From Rosa chinensis (lineage: Eukaryota; Streptophyta; Magnoliopsida; Rosales; Rosaceae), in assembly GCF_002994745.2 (NCBI RefSeq), contig NC_037093.1, positions 68,591,510 through 68,655,509 on the forward strand: 64,000 bases of DNA, given 5' to 3'. Of the stretch, positions 10,786 through 21,238 are shown in pieces. Position 1 is the first letter of the stretch, and every line of letters begins with the position of its first letter. The notes beneath the pieces were generated by a model. It worked only from the letters and a program-made list of their open reading frames with translations, did no database searches and was not told the origin of the DNA. A program made the position numbers and the translations under genes.

Positions 10786-12129
10786 CACGATTTAGTCGAC
10801 TGAGCTAACTAGCCACATGCTTTCGGTTTCGGAATTCATGGTGAAAAGGCAATGAGAGAATTTTTATATATGATATTGTAAAGATTGACCGCGAACAAGG
10901 AACACATCTGCTAATCACTATGAGGAGCAATATTAGACATATTTTTTTATACCACATTAAAGTAAATTAGCGTCCAATATCATTTGGTCATCTAAGTAGT
11001 TTATTTTACTTTGTAGATGAAAAGTTATGAGTTCGACTTACAAACTAACTGCTCACATTTTTAGTTGTGATTTTATTATAAGTTGTTTATTAATTCCTCC
11101 TCAGCATTATTCAATGTGTACCTCCGATTGACACAATTTAATATACATTATTCAATAGAAAAATTGACATTTATACCATGAGATATGCTATATCTCAGCC
11201 GTAGACATTTATAGACAATAATTTTTTAATAACAGAAAATATATTTTATATTATCTAGCTGTTAATTCTTGTTGATAGAAGTACACATTGGTGCACTAAG
11301 TAATTTCTCTTAGAAGTAGTTGTGATTTATAAGTTGTTTATTGACAATTATATTTCTTCTTAGCATTATTTAATGTGCACCTCTTATTTAGCATAATTTG
11401 CCATAATTTGATACACATTTTTCAATGGGAGGATTGACATTTATATTTCTCCTTGGCATTATTCGATCAATGTGTCCCCCTCCCCCAATTTTGCGTAATT
11501 TGATATAAGAAAGTGTAGTTTACCTACGGCCATGTTCACAGTCATGATATGAAGATTTTTGTAAATAAAAAAAATTAACAAAAACACAAACAAACTTTTA
11601 AAGGGTTTAATTATGAAATTAGCACCCTGACTCCACCTGAGAAGCATATCCCCTTCATAAGATGCCAATTTCGTATTAATAATGTCATCAATATATATGA
11701 TTATATGAACGAAATAATGAATTGATGAGGTACTATCCAATCACATCAAAACGTCGTCGGGCGGTTACATCGCCGACATTGATTTTGTCAAATCACAAGG
11801 GTTTAATAGCTAGCTAGGCTAGGCGTTCAATGGGCCACATGTGGTGCGTACTAGGGTAATGGTACTACTGCTGAAATCATACGGACTTACGGAGCCATCA
11901 CATGTTGCCTTTAATTCTTTAAAAATATATGGTTTGGACACAGAAAGAAACACAAAATTATTCCTTTGTTTTTTGGGTCGAAAACAAAATAAATTTATTG
12001 TTGAGACTGAACTACAATTCAAAGGAGAAAGATGAGTCTCAATATGTTCTCTCCTAGAGTCCTACGTCGAAAACCGTTACCCACCTTATTTAATGAAAGA
12101 ATGATAAAATACTGTTTACTCATAAATAT
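10539..12129. other. Intergenic, AT-rich
   Basis: No gene was recognised. It contains a compound microsatellite (10735-10785) and two related stretches near 11030-11170 and 11320-11470 that share wording such as TTCTTCTTAGCATTATT; these look like a degenerate duplicated repeat. Confidence 0.45.
10735..10785. repeat. Compound microsatellite (AT)n(GT)n
   Basis: About 14 AT units (10735-10762) run directly into about 11 GT units (10763-10785). Confidence 0.95.
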
Positions 12130-12727
12130 ATAGGGGTCTCAACATTTTAGTCTCTAATGTTTTAATTTTATCTAAAAACCTCTCTAAACACTTTAATTTC
12201 ACTCAATTGGTCATTGCCGTCAAGCCTCCTTCAGAAGCTCCGTTGTCTTGCTGACGAGGTAGTCATTCCCATGTCTTTGCACTTCAGCCCTATCTTCCTC
12301 CTCTCTGGCCTCTTTTTCTTCCACCAAATTTGACCAATTAATAAGCTAGCTTCAATCTAAAACTGAACTCTTTACAATCCCAAAACATTTCCCACAACAT
12401 CAAGTGAACTATGAACACAATTATACATATTCCCGTATCATCTAAAACACTTATTCCACTTGCCAACCTCAATTAGCCAGCAGAACAAATCATCTCAGTT
12501 TAGCACAAGCACACCATTAAAGTTCAAACTCTTGCAAAATCACAGAAACTATATAAATCGCCCTCTCAATTACACAAAACATAAACAAAGAAGCCACAAA
12601 CGAACAAAAGCCAGCCTAAATTTATCAAATTCCATAGAGAAGAGCTCCAAGTTCTCAAAAAAAGTAAAAACACTTAAATACAGTCGTAGTGTACCATATG
12701 AGAGTTTGGGAAAAGCATCACCGACAG

Positions 12728-13017
12728 TTATCGTAATCGACGACCTCATAATCGGTGAGGGATCTGAAGTGCTGGACTAACGAGCGTCTGATGGAGTTGA
12801 TCCACTCCTTCTTCTCATTCTCAGTATCCTCGATTAAGTACATGGAGTCGTGGGTGGTGGTGGAGAGCTCAAAGGCTCAAGGCTTGTGGAGGACGTCCTC
12901 GACGCCTTTGACAATGAGGCAGGTGCCAACGAGGATGACGCCGAGTGTGGTGGAGGAGGGGATGACATGGGAGTCCTTGAACCAGAAGAGCTTGCCTTGC
13001 TTGAGGATGAACCAGCG
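12728..13017 (-). pseudogene. PH-domain protein fragment (PH1-like), broken
   Basis: Read on the minus strand from 13017, a continuous frame gives RWFILKQGKLFWFKDSHV, then GVILVGTCLIVKGVEDVLHK. A TGA follows (12877-12879), then AFELS and MYLIEDTENEKKEWINSIRR, ending SLTDYEVVDYD. This is the C-terminal two thirds of a pleckstrin-homology domain, including the conserved helix Trp (KKEWI). It closely resembles the small plant protein PH1 (pleckstrin homology domain-containing protein 1), a phosphoinositide-binding protein. The N-terminal part is missing and the TGA breaks the frame, so it is a pseudogene fragment. Its position inside inverted repeats suggests transposon capture. Confidence 0.8.
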
Positions 13018-13390
13018 GCAGTGGTGGTGAAGGAGATGAGGAAGAGATTGTTGGAGATGGTGTGGAGAGAAAGAGGGAGGAGATTCGTAAGATGAAGCTG
13101 AGAAAAGCAGTAGTAGCAGCTGCGGAGGAGGAAGAGACGGCGCATGCTGATGAGTACACCAAATCGTTGAATATCAGGCCGCATCTACGCTGTGTTCTTG
13201 ATCTCCGATACCTCCTCTCCAATCCCCGCTCTTCTCATCGATACAATTTGGATATTTTGAATTGCTGCATAATATTTTGCCGTTCCGAACCTACATCAAG
13301 TTCGAAGCCAATTTGGGGATTCCGGTGATGGAGAGAAACGAGATGCCGGTCTTGAAGCTCCCGCCCAATTCTGCGAGATCGTTTCGGACT

Positions 13391-13495
13391 GAGGGAAGGG
13401 AGGCAGTGGAGAATCGAAGGAGGGAAGGGAGGCAGTGGAGAATCGAAGGAGGGAAGGGAGGCAGTGGAGAATCGAATGAGGGAAGGGAGGATGAC
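13391..13495. repeat. 29-bp tandem repeat, about 3.5 units
   Basis: The units start GAGGGAAGGGAGGCAGTGGA at 13391, 13420 and 13449, with a partial fourth at 13478. The period of 29 is not a multiple of three, so each unit shifts the reading frame. This produces the open but meaningless frames seen on both strands here. Confidence 0.9.
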
Positions 13496-13795
13496 AATGG
13501 CAGAGACGGAGTGAGGAAGGTGGCGACGCCGCAAAGGTTGCAGTGAACATGAGGATGGAGATGAGAGAGAGGAGAAGAAGAAGAGGTAAAAAGAAAAGAG
13601 AGAAAAAAATAATAATAAATAATATAAAAAAGAGTAAGTGATAGTATAATAGTCATTTTAGTGTGAAAGGAATATCACGTTAGCAAGATAATCGAGGTTT
13701 TTGACGGCAATGACCAATTTGGTGAAATTAGAGAGTTTAAAAAGTTTCTATGTGAAATTGGAATTTATACCAATTGGAATTTTGTCCATGAAAAA

Positions 13796-16131
13796 ATAAG
13801 TCATATACAAACAACCCATCAAAGATACAATTTCATCGTCATGAATTCACCAAATTTGGAATTTCCTAATTTTTAATGTAATTCTTTAAAGAATTTATTT
13901 CATTCTTTTTATAGGTATTAAGGAGATATGAGAAATATACAGTGTGTGTTTATGGGAAAGAAGCATTATATTTTTTCCATTACAATAGTTATTGACCTGT
14001 TAAAATGTGGATCGATCCATATCATTTGTCAATTTTGAGGGTTGGTAAATCGATGGTTCACATGAGAATGAATAGTTAGGTTTCTTTTAAAATTTATTTC
14101 TCTTGGTTTAATTGCTGCAAGCATACTTAACCTAAATTCCTTTTTTTTTTCCTATCCAACGCTCTGGTCAAGTTATTAACTTATTATATATAAGATTTTT
14201 TTATACGATCATGAGATCATCTTATAATTATTGAGTCATTTATACCGTCGGTGCATAAAAGAATTTTTGATTGAAATGAGGCGTGACAGTTGACCACAAA
14301 TTCGAGTAGATTCTAACATTGAACTTCTCATTTCTCAATAATTGTTGGTAGGGGACTATATGTATTCTCATTTCTTACGAATTGTTGGTAGGGCACTATA
14401 TGCATGTATTCTATGATGATGGCTCTTATTCCTTTAGTACTTCTGCTTGGTCGAAAACAGTTTAATTCTAGCCGAGACAGAGAGAAGACGAAACACTTGA
14501 TGTTAAAACATAAAGAAGCAGTTGTAAACAACCAATGAACATTCAAGCTTCAAAAGACTATGTATACTATTAGGTAGCCGAGTGCCAGAAATATCAGAAG
14601 AATATACACCGTATTTTGAATGGTGGTTGAAATCAACGGTCAAGATATAGTCATACAACTGAGGAAGACAGCCTTCTCTCGAGTTTAAAGAACTTGGCTG
14701 CGTTTTGTTTCTTTGTAGGTCTCAGCAGCTAGGTCTCTGCTCTATTAGCATAGAAATCTGCCAATTTAACATCTTCATGTTCTCAAAACGTGTCGAGAGG
14801 TCCAATCGTGAACTCCCCTGAGGCCAATCCCTCCTTCCTCTATCGGGAGGCAGACCACGTCAGTTCACCCACAGAAAGAAGAAAAAAAAAAGAACGAAGA
14901 TTACAGAAGAAACTATATATATATAGTTCAGATTTGTGAACCTGTAGCCCTTTTTCAGCCAAAATATATACTTTTGAGCTCAAACAGTCGCAGGCTCGCA
15001 GCACAATTAATGAACCAATCTAATCACATAAGCGCCTCAGAATGTAGAAGCGGAGAAATTCTTGGGTATGGTCAGGCATCAGAAATTTTTTCCCTTATTT
15101 CAAAATTACCCCTATTTATAAAGGTGAAATACTCAAAATACCCGCACCACCACGTGCGTTACGATTGATGTATGCAAGAACTTTCTGAGGGAGAAGAAGG
15201 ACGGAAAAGGAAAAAAAGAAAGGTTTACTCACTTTCTCGAGGGAGTAAGCACGTGAGGGCATCTACAAAACGTGGGTTTTGTAATTTGGGTCCATCCGTT
15301 GACTTCTTGGTTCGATTTGCGAACATGCCAAAAACCTACTGGGTTGCGAAATTATTGATGCCTTTTTTTTTTTTTTGAGTAAAAATTATTGATGGTTTTA
15401 AACACGTTGATATTTCATATTTGTGGCATCGCTTTTCTGTAAATATAATGTGTACGACCATATCACAAAGAAAAAAGAAAAAAAAAGGGACCAACTGGTT
15501 CGATACTTTTTGGTCAACAGTTACCAATAAAAATAGCTAGACTTTTCAGTAGTTAAATAAACAACGGTGTGATGCAACTTGTTCAACAAATTGGTAAGCA
15601 AAGAGTACCAGCCAATACGCAGGAATATGAGGCAGAGACAAAAACACCAGAAAAGTACCGGTAGAGTTCTAATGACCCAAAGGAAATTAAGTAGAGAGAG
15701 TAGATAAAATGAAAATTCTTTAATGCATCGACAGTATAAGTGACCCAACATTTATAAGATGATCTCAACTCTTGATATTTATAATCAACTTTTTTTTTTA
15801 ATAACTAAAAGTGTATTTGATGTAATCCAACCACACATTCATGTTGGTGTAAATGTACGTCGGTGCTCTGAATCATCTCTCTAGATAAAAGCACTAAAAA
15901 AGTGCATGTGGGGTTGTCTCTGGTTTGGGACGCAGTTGCATCAAAATAATCGAACCTACGAATTCAACAGACAATTATCTCATCGACGTCATAGTTTTGC
16001 ATAGCTGCATAAAAAGGGACACTGCCGAATGTGTCTAGCTATATTTGATTATTCCGTCCCCTTTCAAACACTATCATAGTATCTTAATTAGTGGCCGCTT
16101 CAACTGTTATAGAATTAAGATGGTGTTGCTG
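13796..16131. other. Intergenic, no recognised gene
   Basis: AT-rich sequence. Short frames at 14974-15378 and 15521-15768 show no family signature. A T-run insert with a 12-bp duplication sits at 15361-15382. Bases 15718-15880 form a dispersed repeat also seen at 17447-17590. Confidence 0.45.
15361..15382. repeat. 22-bp T-rich insert flanked by a 12-bp direct repeat
   Basis: AAATTATTGATG occurs at 15349-15360 and again at 15383-15394. The 22 bases between are CC, a long T run and GAGTA. It looks like an extremely short A-tailed retroposition scar on the minus strand. Confidence 0.55.
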
Positions 16132-16140
16132 TTAAAAATA

Positions 16141-17366
16141 GGGGCTATAACCACTTACCCAATTTCATTTTAAAAACTGTCCACTTACTCCACTAAGAGT
16201 TTTTTTAACCCCATTTACCCAATCTAACATCTATTGACATTTTTGCATTTATTAATTAAATTGAAACTCATCCATCTCTCTCTCTCTCCACCTCCGGCCA
16301 ACTGCATCGCCCCACCGGTTTCGCCAGATCACCTTCATCATCCTTTCGCCACCGTCGCGCTATGGATCACCACCCCAGCCAAACAACGCCTTCTCCAAAT
16401 CGGATCTAAGAAAACCAACCCAGATTGGGTTAGTCCAAGCAGAGCCAACCGCGCCGCCACGACCATGGCACCCCCGAGCCGCCTCCGACCACACAACCCC
16501 AGTCCCCTGGTTGTTAGGGCTGGAGATTCGCCAGATCACAATGCTTAGGCTTCCACCTCCACTTGACGAGTTCGCAACCATTGGATTTGTTATTGGAAAT
16601 GCAATTCCAGCCCTTGAAGATCTCCTTGCAGGTGTTGTTGTACTTGGGAGGAAGTGTTTCTGATGTAAGAGAGCGGCGAAGATGGTGATTGGGTGCCCAA
16701 ATCAATTTCTAGCTTTTTTTTTTTTTTTTGCTACCCACAACATTTTATGAGTGGTCAAATTTTATTTTTTGTGGTAACTGTGAACTCTGAGAATGGAAGG
16801 AAATTTTGCCAGTAGTGATTGCTTTTTTATTTATTGTGATTTGGTTGGCAATAATAAGATTATTGAAACACAATAATAAGATTACTGAAGGGCAATAGTA
16901 AAATTATTTATTTGGATAAACCTCCAAAAACTTTCAAAATTTAAAACATCTTCATTTTTCACTAATTATTGATCCCAATAAACTTATTATTGGGAAGCAA
17001 TAATATGTTTATTCGGAGACAATAATATGATTATTGGGGGAGGGGGGGCAATAATATGATTACTGGGTATTATTGGGAGGTAATAAAATAAGACGCCAGA
17101 ATCCAGTTACCGGTCCGGTAGCCCGATTCCTGATTCCTGTCACCTGAGTCCTCGGCCGGCAAGGTCTCCGATCACTTCTCTCTCTAATTGACAAAGAAGG
17201 AGAGGGCAAAATTGTCCCAAAAATAAATAGAAAAGAATAAAAAAAATACTTAATTGGGTATTAGGGAAATGATCTCTTAGAGTGTTTGGGTAAGCAGGCA
17301 ATCTCTTATAGTGTTTGGGTAAGTGGGGTTAATTAACCACAAAATTGGGTAAATGATCATTTTCCC
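16141..17366. mobile_element. Mutator-like non-autonomous element, family B copy 2
   Basis: It starts GGGGCTATAACCACTTACCC and ends with the inverted partner (reversed GGGAAAATGATCATTTACCC). A perfect 9-bp duplication TTAAAAATA flanks it (16132-16140 and 17367-17375). The interior matches copy 1 at 8057-9514 in layout: a CT-rich, GC-rich exon-like block (16260-16700), then AATAATATGATTATTGGG-type repeats (about 16845-17085) and a CCGG-type remnant. The shared phrase GGGTGCCCAAATCAATT or its close variant shows common ancestry. No intact coding sequence was recognised. Confidence 0.85.
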
Positions 17367-18378
17367 TTAAAAATATGTAAGCCTCTAGCACAGCAAGGAA
17401 CTCGACCTGCAAAACATGCACTAAAGGCTTTAGATATTTATGGTCAAATTCTTCTATGCACCGGCGGTGCAAATGACTTAACACTTGATAAGTAATCTTA
17501 GTTATTGATATTTATAGTCAACATTTTTTTTAATAACCATAAAATGTATTTATGTTGGTGCAAGTGTACGTCGGTGTTATGAATCCTCTCCCCTTTTCTC
17601 ACCGGTAGTTTGGTCATCCATCGACAGCAACAAAACTTGACAATCTTCTAGTTAGGAAATCAAAATTGATGATGGTTTGATATACAAGTTTTGATGGACA
17701 GTGTTATGCAGGTGACAAACTATGGTACTATGATGTTTATCATACACTTATTTTACATATATTTGAACAAAAATTATAATTGTTTGAATTAAAATTATAG
17801 TATTAAGAACAAAATTACCATATTCATTTACACTATTTACATATAATTAAACAAAAATTACAATATTAACAACAAATTTGTTCAAAAACTCATAACAAAG
17901 TCGTAGGTGGTGTAATTACCATTATTAGAACTAAAATTACACAAAATATGACTTAACATTTCTACTCTGACAACAAATTCGTTGTTACATTTATAAATGT
18001 GTGGGTGAGATACAGATATGTATTATAAAATTTTCTATTCTGCAGTATGTGTCGGAGAAAGAGTAGTATTCAGAAAGTAGTATAGATGTACGTGGCCAGG
18101 AATGGGTGGGTGTATATTAAATCTCTGAAAACGATACCTCTTGGAATTCATTAATTTCTTCTGGACCACCAAGCCAGTAGCATGATTGCTAGTTGCACCA
18201 AAATAGTCCCCTAGCCTCCAAAACCTACTTACAGCAATTTAAAATTACTCATGGCTAGCTTCCTGAACTGTAGAAATAAGTGGGCATTACATTTAGAGAG
18301 AGAGAGTTAACCAACGACCTTCCAAATTATTCGGCGGATCGAGGATCCGAAACTTATCTAGGTTAATTAGAAATACAC

Positions 18379-18384
<6 letters not shown>

Positions 18385-18412
<28 letters not shown>
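18385..18412. repeat. (TA)n microsatellite
   Basis: About 14 TA units followed by a T run. Confidence 0.95.
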
Positions 18413-18416
<4 letters not shown>

Positions 18417-18997
18417 TTATAAACTGAGCTTATATTTTTATTGATGACCTAACATGTTAGTTACGCAAAAAATAGTACCATAAGCAGAGTCATTAGAGGT
18501 AAGTTTGTTAAAAAGTTGTTCTCTTTCATTTTATTCTTATGTTTATGCAGTCAACAACTACTTAGGATGATGTCGTCTAGGACACTACTTTGAGTCTACC
18601 GTATATTATATTATTATTGGGAGCATTGAAGGAGACATTATTGGTCGGAGCTGTCTTCTCCCGTCTTGCTTAGAGAGGAAGAGTGAAGTCGGTTACTCGA
18701 GCAGCAAGGCATATAAAAAATTGAAAAAGAACAGCTGGTGGTAGCTTGGCTTTACACTGCTCTCTGTAAATTACATGTCCAGGGTCCAAAGTACAGGGCT
18801 TTCATAATTTAATTTCAAGACCTAGGGGAAGTGCTTACTGCTTAGCTTAATTAATGTACAGACAATAATAGAGAAATAAGAAGAGCACAAAGCCACAGAG
18901 ATATACAAAGGAATTCAAAACATAAGTGGTCAAGTCAGCAAGGGGTAAAGCTATGGTATGTTAACATTTCTCATACATCAACTATTTTTACCCCTCT

Positions 18998-19225
18998 AAG
19001 GACTCATGTTATCACTTTGAGAATTAATATTACTATTTTCAGGACTCATATGGTAAACTAAGAAAATTTACCACTTTAAGGACTCATGTTACCACTTTGA
19101 GAACTAATATTACTATTTTGAGGACTCATGTGGTAACTAAGAAAATTTACCACTTTAAGGACTCATGTTACTACTTTGAGGACTAATATTACTATTTTGA
19201 GGACTTATTTTACCACTTTTAAGGC
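18998..19225. repeat. About 80-bp tandem repeat, nearly three units
   Basis: The units begin AAGGACTCATGTTAC at 18998, 19078 and 19157. Each contains two or three echoes of TACCACTTTGAGGACT, so there is a shorter internal period too. The flanks carry TCTCATACATCAACT on the left and GTATGTCATACTTTAAC on the right. Confidence 0.85.
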
Positions 19226-19895
19226 AATTGTATGTATGTCATACTTTAACACATTGTAGAATTTTCCGTCAGCAAGAATCAAGAAAGTCGAGAAACTCAG
19301 TACCCAGAATCACAGCGGCAGCAACTCCAATTCTCCAAATCAAACAATCCCACGCAGCAGCAAGCCAACAACTGCCGACAAGTCAGCTATTGACCTCCAT
19401 CGAAACGCACAAATCGAAATTTAGAGTAGATTCATGGGATTTCCCTGTATCGGCAAGAATTGAAGAAGAAAGATAGAGTATTTGTACCTGTGAAGTAGGG
19501 ATCCCCAAATCGGATTGGGTTCGCGGCGATTTCTGACGGCGGTTTGTGGGAGTATTCAATCGTTCAACTCACTTCAACTAATCAAGCAGCCACTGACCTA
19601 CTGAGTAGTGAGCTGATGTGGGAGTACGCGACTTCCTATAGATAATTTTTTTTTTTTTTTTTTAGGCTAGTATGGGCTGAAGGTAAATAAATACACACAC
19701 ACACTTGGGGGTTTTTAGACCAAAATATTGTCTAAGCTGGGCAGCTCTTCTGTTTGCTTCCGCCACTGCTTCCAATTGAACTCATGTCATCCATATATCA
19801 CAGTGCTAATATTATAATTCCTCAGCCAAAAAAAGAAAAGACTGTTCATTATTGCAACCACACAATATGAAGAAAATTAGCTGGCTATATATTCC

Positions 19896-19904
19896 TATAT
19901 AAAA
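19896..19904 (+). promoter_or_regulatory. TATA box of the first MYB gene
   Basis: TATATAAAA lies 158 bp upstream of the ATG at 20054. A (GA)n tract at about 19955-19984 would fall in the 5' UTR. Confidence 0.55.
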
Positions 19905-19952
19905 AAAAGCACCTATGTATACATATATATAATAGTCGCTTCACTACTCGCC

Positions 19953-19954
<2 letters not shown>

Positions 19955-19984
<30 letters not shown>
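19955..19984. repeat. (GA)n microsatellite in the 5' UTR region of the first MYB gene
   Basis: About 15 AG/GA units lie between the TATA box and the start codon. Confidence 0.9.
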
Positions 19985-19987
<3 letters not shown>

Positions 19988-20053
19988 GATCACGGAGAGA
20001 AGCCGACATATCAGATAATCAGATAGAGGAAGACAGTGGTCGAGATTCGAGAA

Positions 20054-21238
20054 ATGGGAAGAAGCTCTCGCTTCGAAAAGGTGGGAATGAAGAAAGGAGC
20101 GTGGACCGCCCGAGAAGACCAGATTCTGATAGACTACGTCAAAAAGCACGGTGAAGGCAAATGGGGAAAAATTTCAAAAGAAACAGGCAAGTTTTTTTTT
20201 TTTTTTTTTTGTGCAGAATCTTAGTAAGTGCTTTAAATTAATTCTACCATTTTCCTCAACTAATAAGTTTAATCCTGACAAGTGCATGCATGCATGCATG
20301 TCAGAATTAGAGATGAATATTAGTGGTTGAGTATTGATGGATTCTATTCTGAGCGGTTTTCTGCAGGCCTGAAAAGATGTGGGAAGAGTGTGAGACTTAG
20401 ATGGTTGAATTATTTGAGGCCTGATATTAAGAGAGGCAACATTGCAGATGATGAAGAGGAGCTCATCATCAGGCTCCACAGACTTTTGGGCAACAGGTGG
20501 AACTCAACACTCCCCTCCTGGCTCCTCTTACCTACACACATTTATGATTATCAATTTATATTTTCCTTATAATTAATAATCTACATCGTCATTTTTGTTC
20601 AGTTAATCGTACTTAAATATAATTATAGACTTATAGTGATTGACTTTGATATAAAGAACTTGCTGTGTATATATAGATGGTCATTGATAGCCGGAAGAAT
20701 ACCTGGCCGAACTGACAATGAGATTAAAAACTACTGGAATTCCACTCTAAGGAGGAAGCTACAACAAGAAAATCACTTAAATGAGATCAAGGAGAACTCC
20801 TCATCCCCCAGCGGCAGCGGCGCCGACGAGGACGACCCACATTCGACCAAAAATAATGGAGGGGTTGGAGGAGGGATGGTGGAACCAACAAGCTCTTACT
20901 GCTTCACCAATCACAATGAAAAGAAAGAAGATCATCAGCGTTATCATCTTGAAAGTACCACCACAACTACTACAAATAAAACAACATTTTTCTCTGGTGC
21001 CACCGTTGAAGCCGAAGCAAACAAGAATGATATAGAGCTAGCTGGAGACGACTTGAGCAATGATGTGACGTGGAATGATTTCATAATGGATCTAAATGAA
21101 GGTCAGTTAGACATATCTGAATTTCTCCAAACAGACTTTTCAAAGCTTTGTGAATCGGAGAGTCCCATGAAGGTAGAAGTTGGAGGTTGCAGCACCAATC
21201 ATGAGCTGCCAAATAATTGGGCAGGCGGCCGCAGCTAG
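20054..21238 (+). CDS. R2R3-MYB transcription factor (MYB copy 1)
   Basis: A DNA-binding regulator of the nucleus. Three exons (20054-20186, 20367-20496, 20677-21238) give 274 residues with intron phases 1 and 2, the standard R2R3-MYB layout. R2 has W17, W37 and W57; R3 has I70, W89 and W108. The bHLH-partner signature [DE]Lx2[RK]x3Lx6Lx3R is complete (E76, L77, R80, L84, L91, R95). The acidic tail [20 protein letters not shown] is shared with MYB copy 2 and is a likely activation segment. Two oddities: intron 1 has a GC donor (AG|GCAAGT), and the conserved second cysteine of R2 is valine ([10 protein letters not shown]53). ATG 20054 was chosen because it gives the usual MGR start; an upstream GTG frame has no support. 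It is TT2-like in the R3 region, but the subgroup is not certain. Confidence 0.92.

Larger units (their letters stand above)
12130..13795. mobile_element. Terminal-inverted-repeat element carrying gene fragments (Pack-type)
   Basis: The left flank (about 12165-12260) and the right flank (about 13665-13770) are inverted relatives sharing AATTGGTCATTGCCGTCAA, with diverged similarity extending for about 100 bp on each side. They enclose a broken PH-domain gene fragment on the minus strand, a 29-bp tandem repeat and further GC-rich, gene-like sequence. Structure and size fit a Mutator-like element that captured host gene pieces. The outermost ends and the target duplication could not be fixed, so the borders are approximate. 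Confidence 0.6.
17376..19891. other. Intergenic with repeats, no recognised gene
   Basis: Contains the second copy of the 15718-15880 dispersed repeat (17447-17590), an AT-rich stretch with repeated AAAATTAC phrases (17690-18030), a TA microsatellite (18385-18412) and an 80-bp tandem repeat (18998-19225). The frame at 19228-19476 (82 codons, plus) matches nothing I know. Confidence 0.45.

Noticed and set aside
13235..13656. Overlapping open frames with repeated Ser/Pro/Phe-rich units
   Set aside because: Caused by the 29-bp tandem repeat, which stays open in several frames; no domain and no start context.
20036..20053. Upstream GTG-started extension of the first MYB
   Set aside because: GTG is not a usual plant start and the ATG at 20054 gives the family-typical MGR N-terminus.
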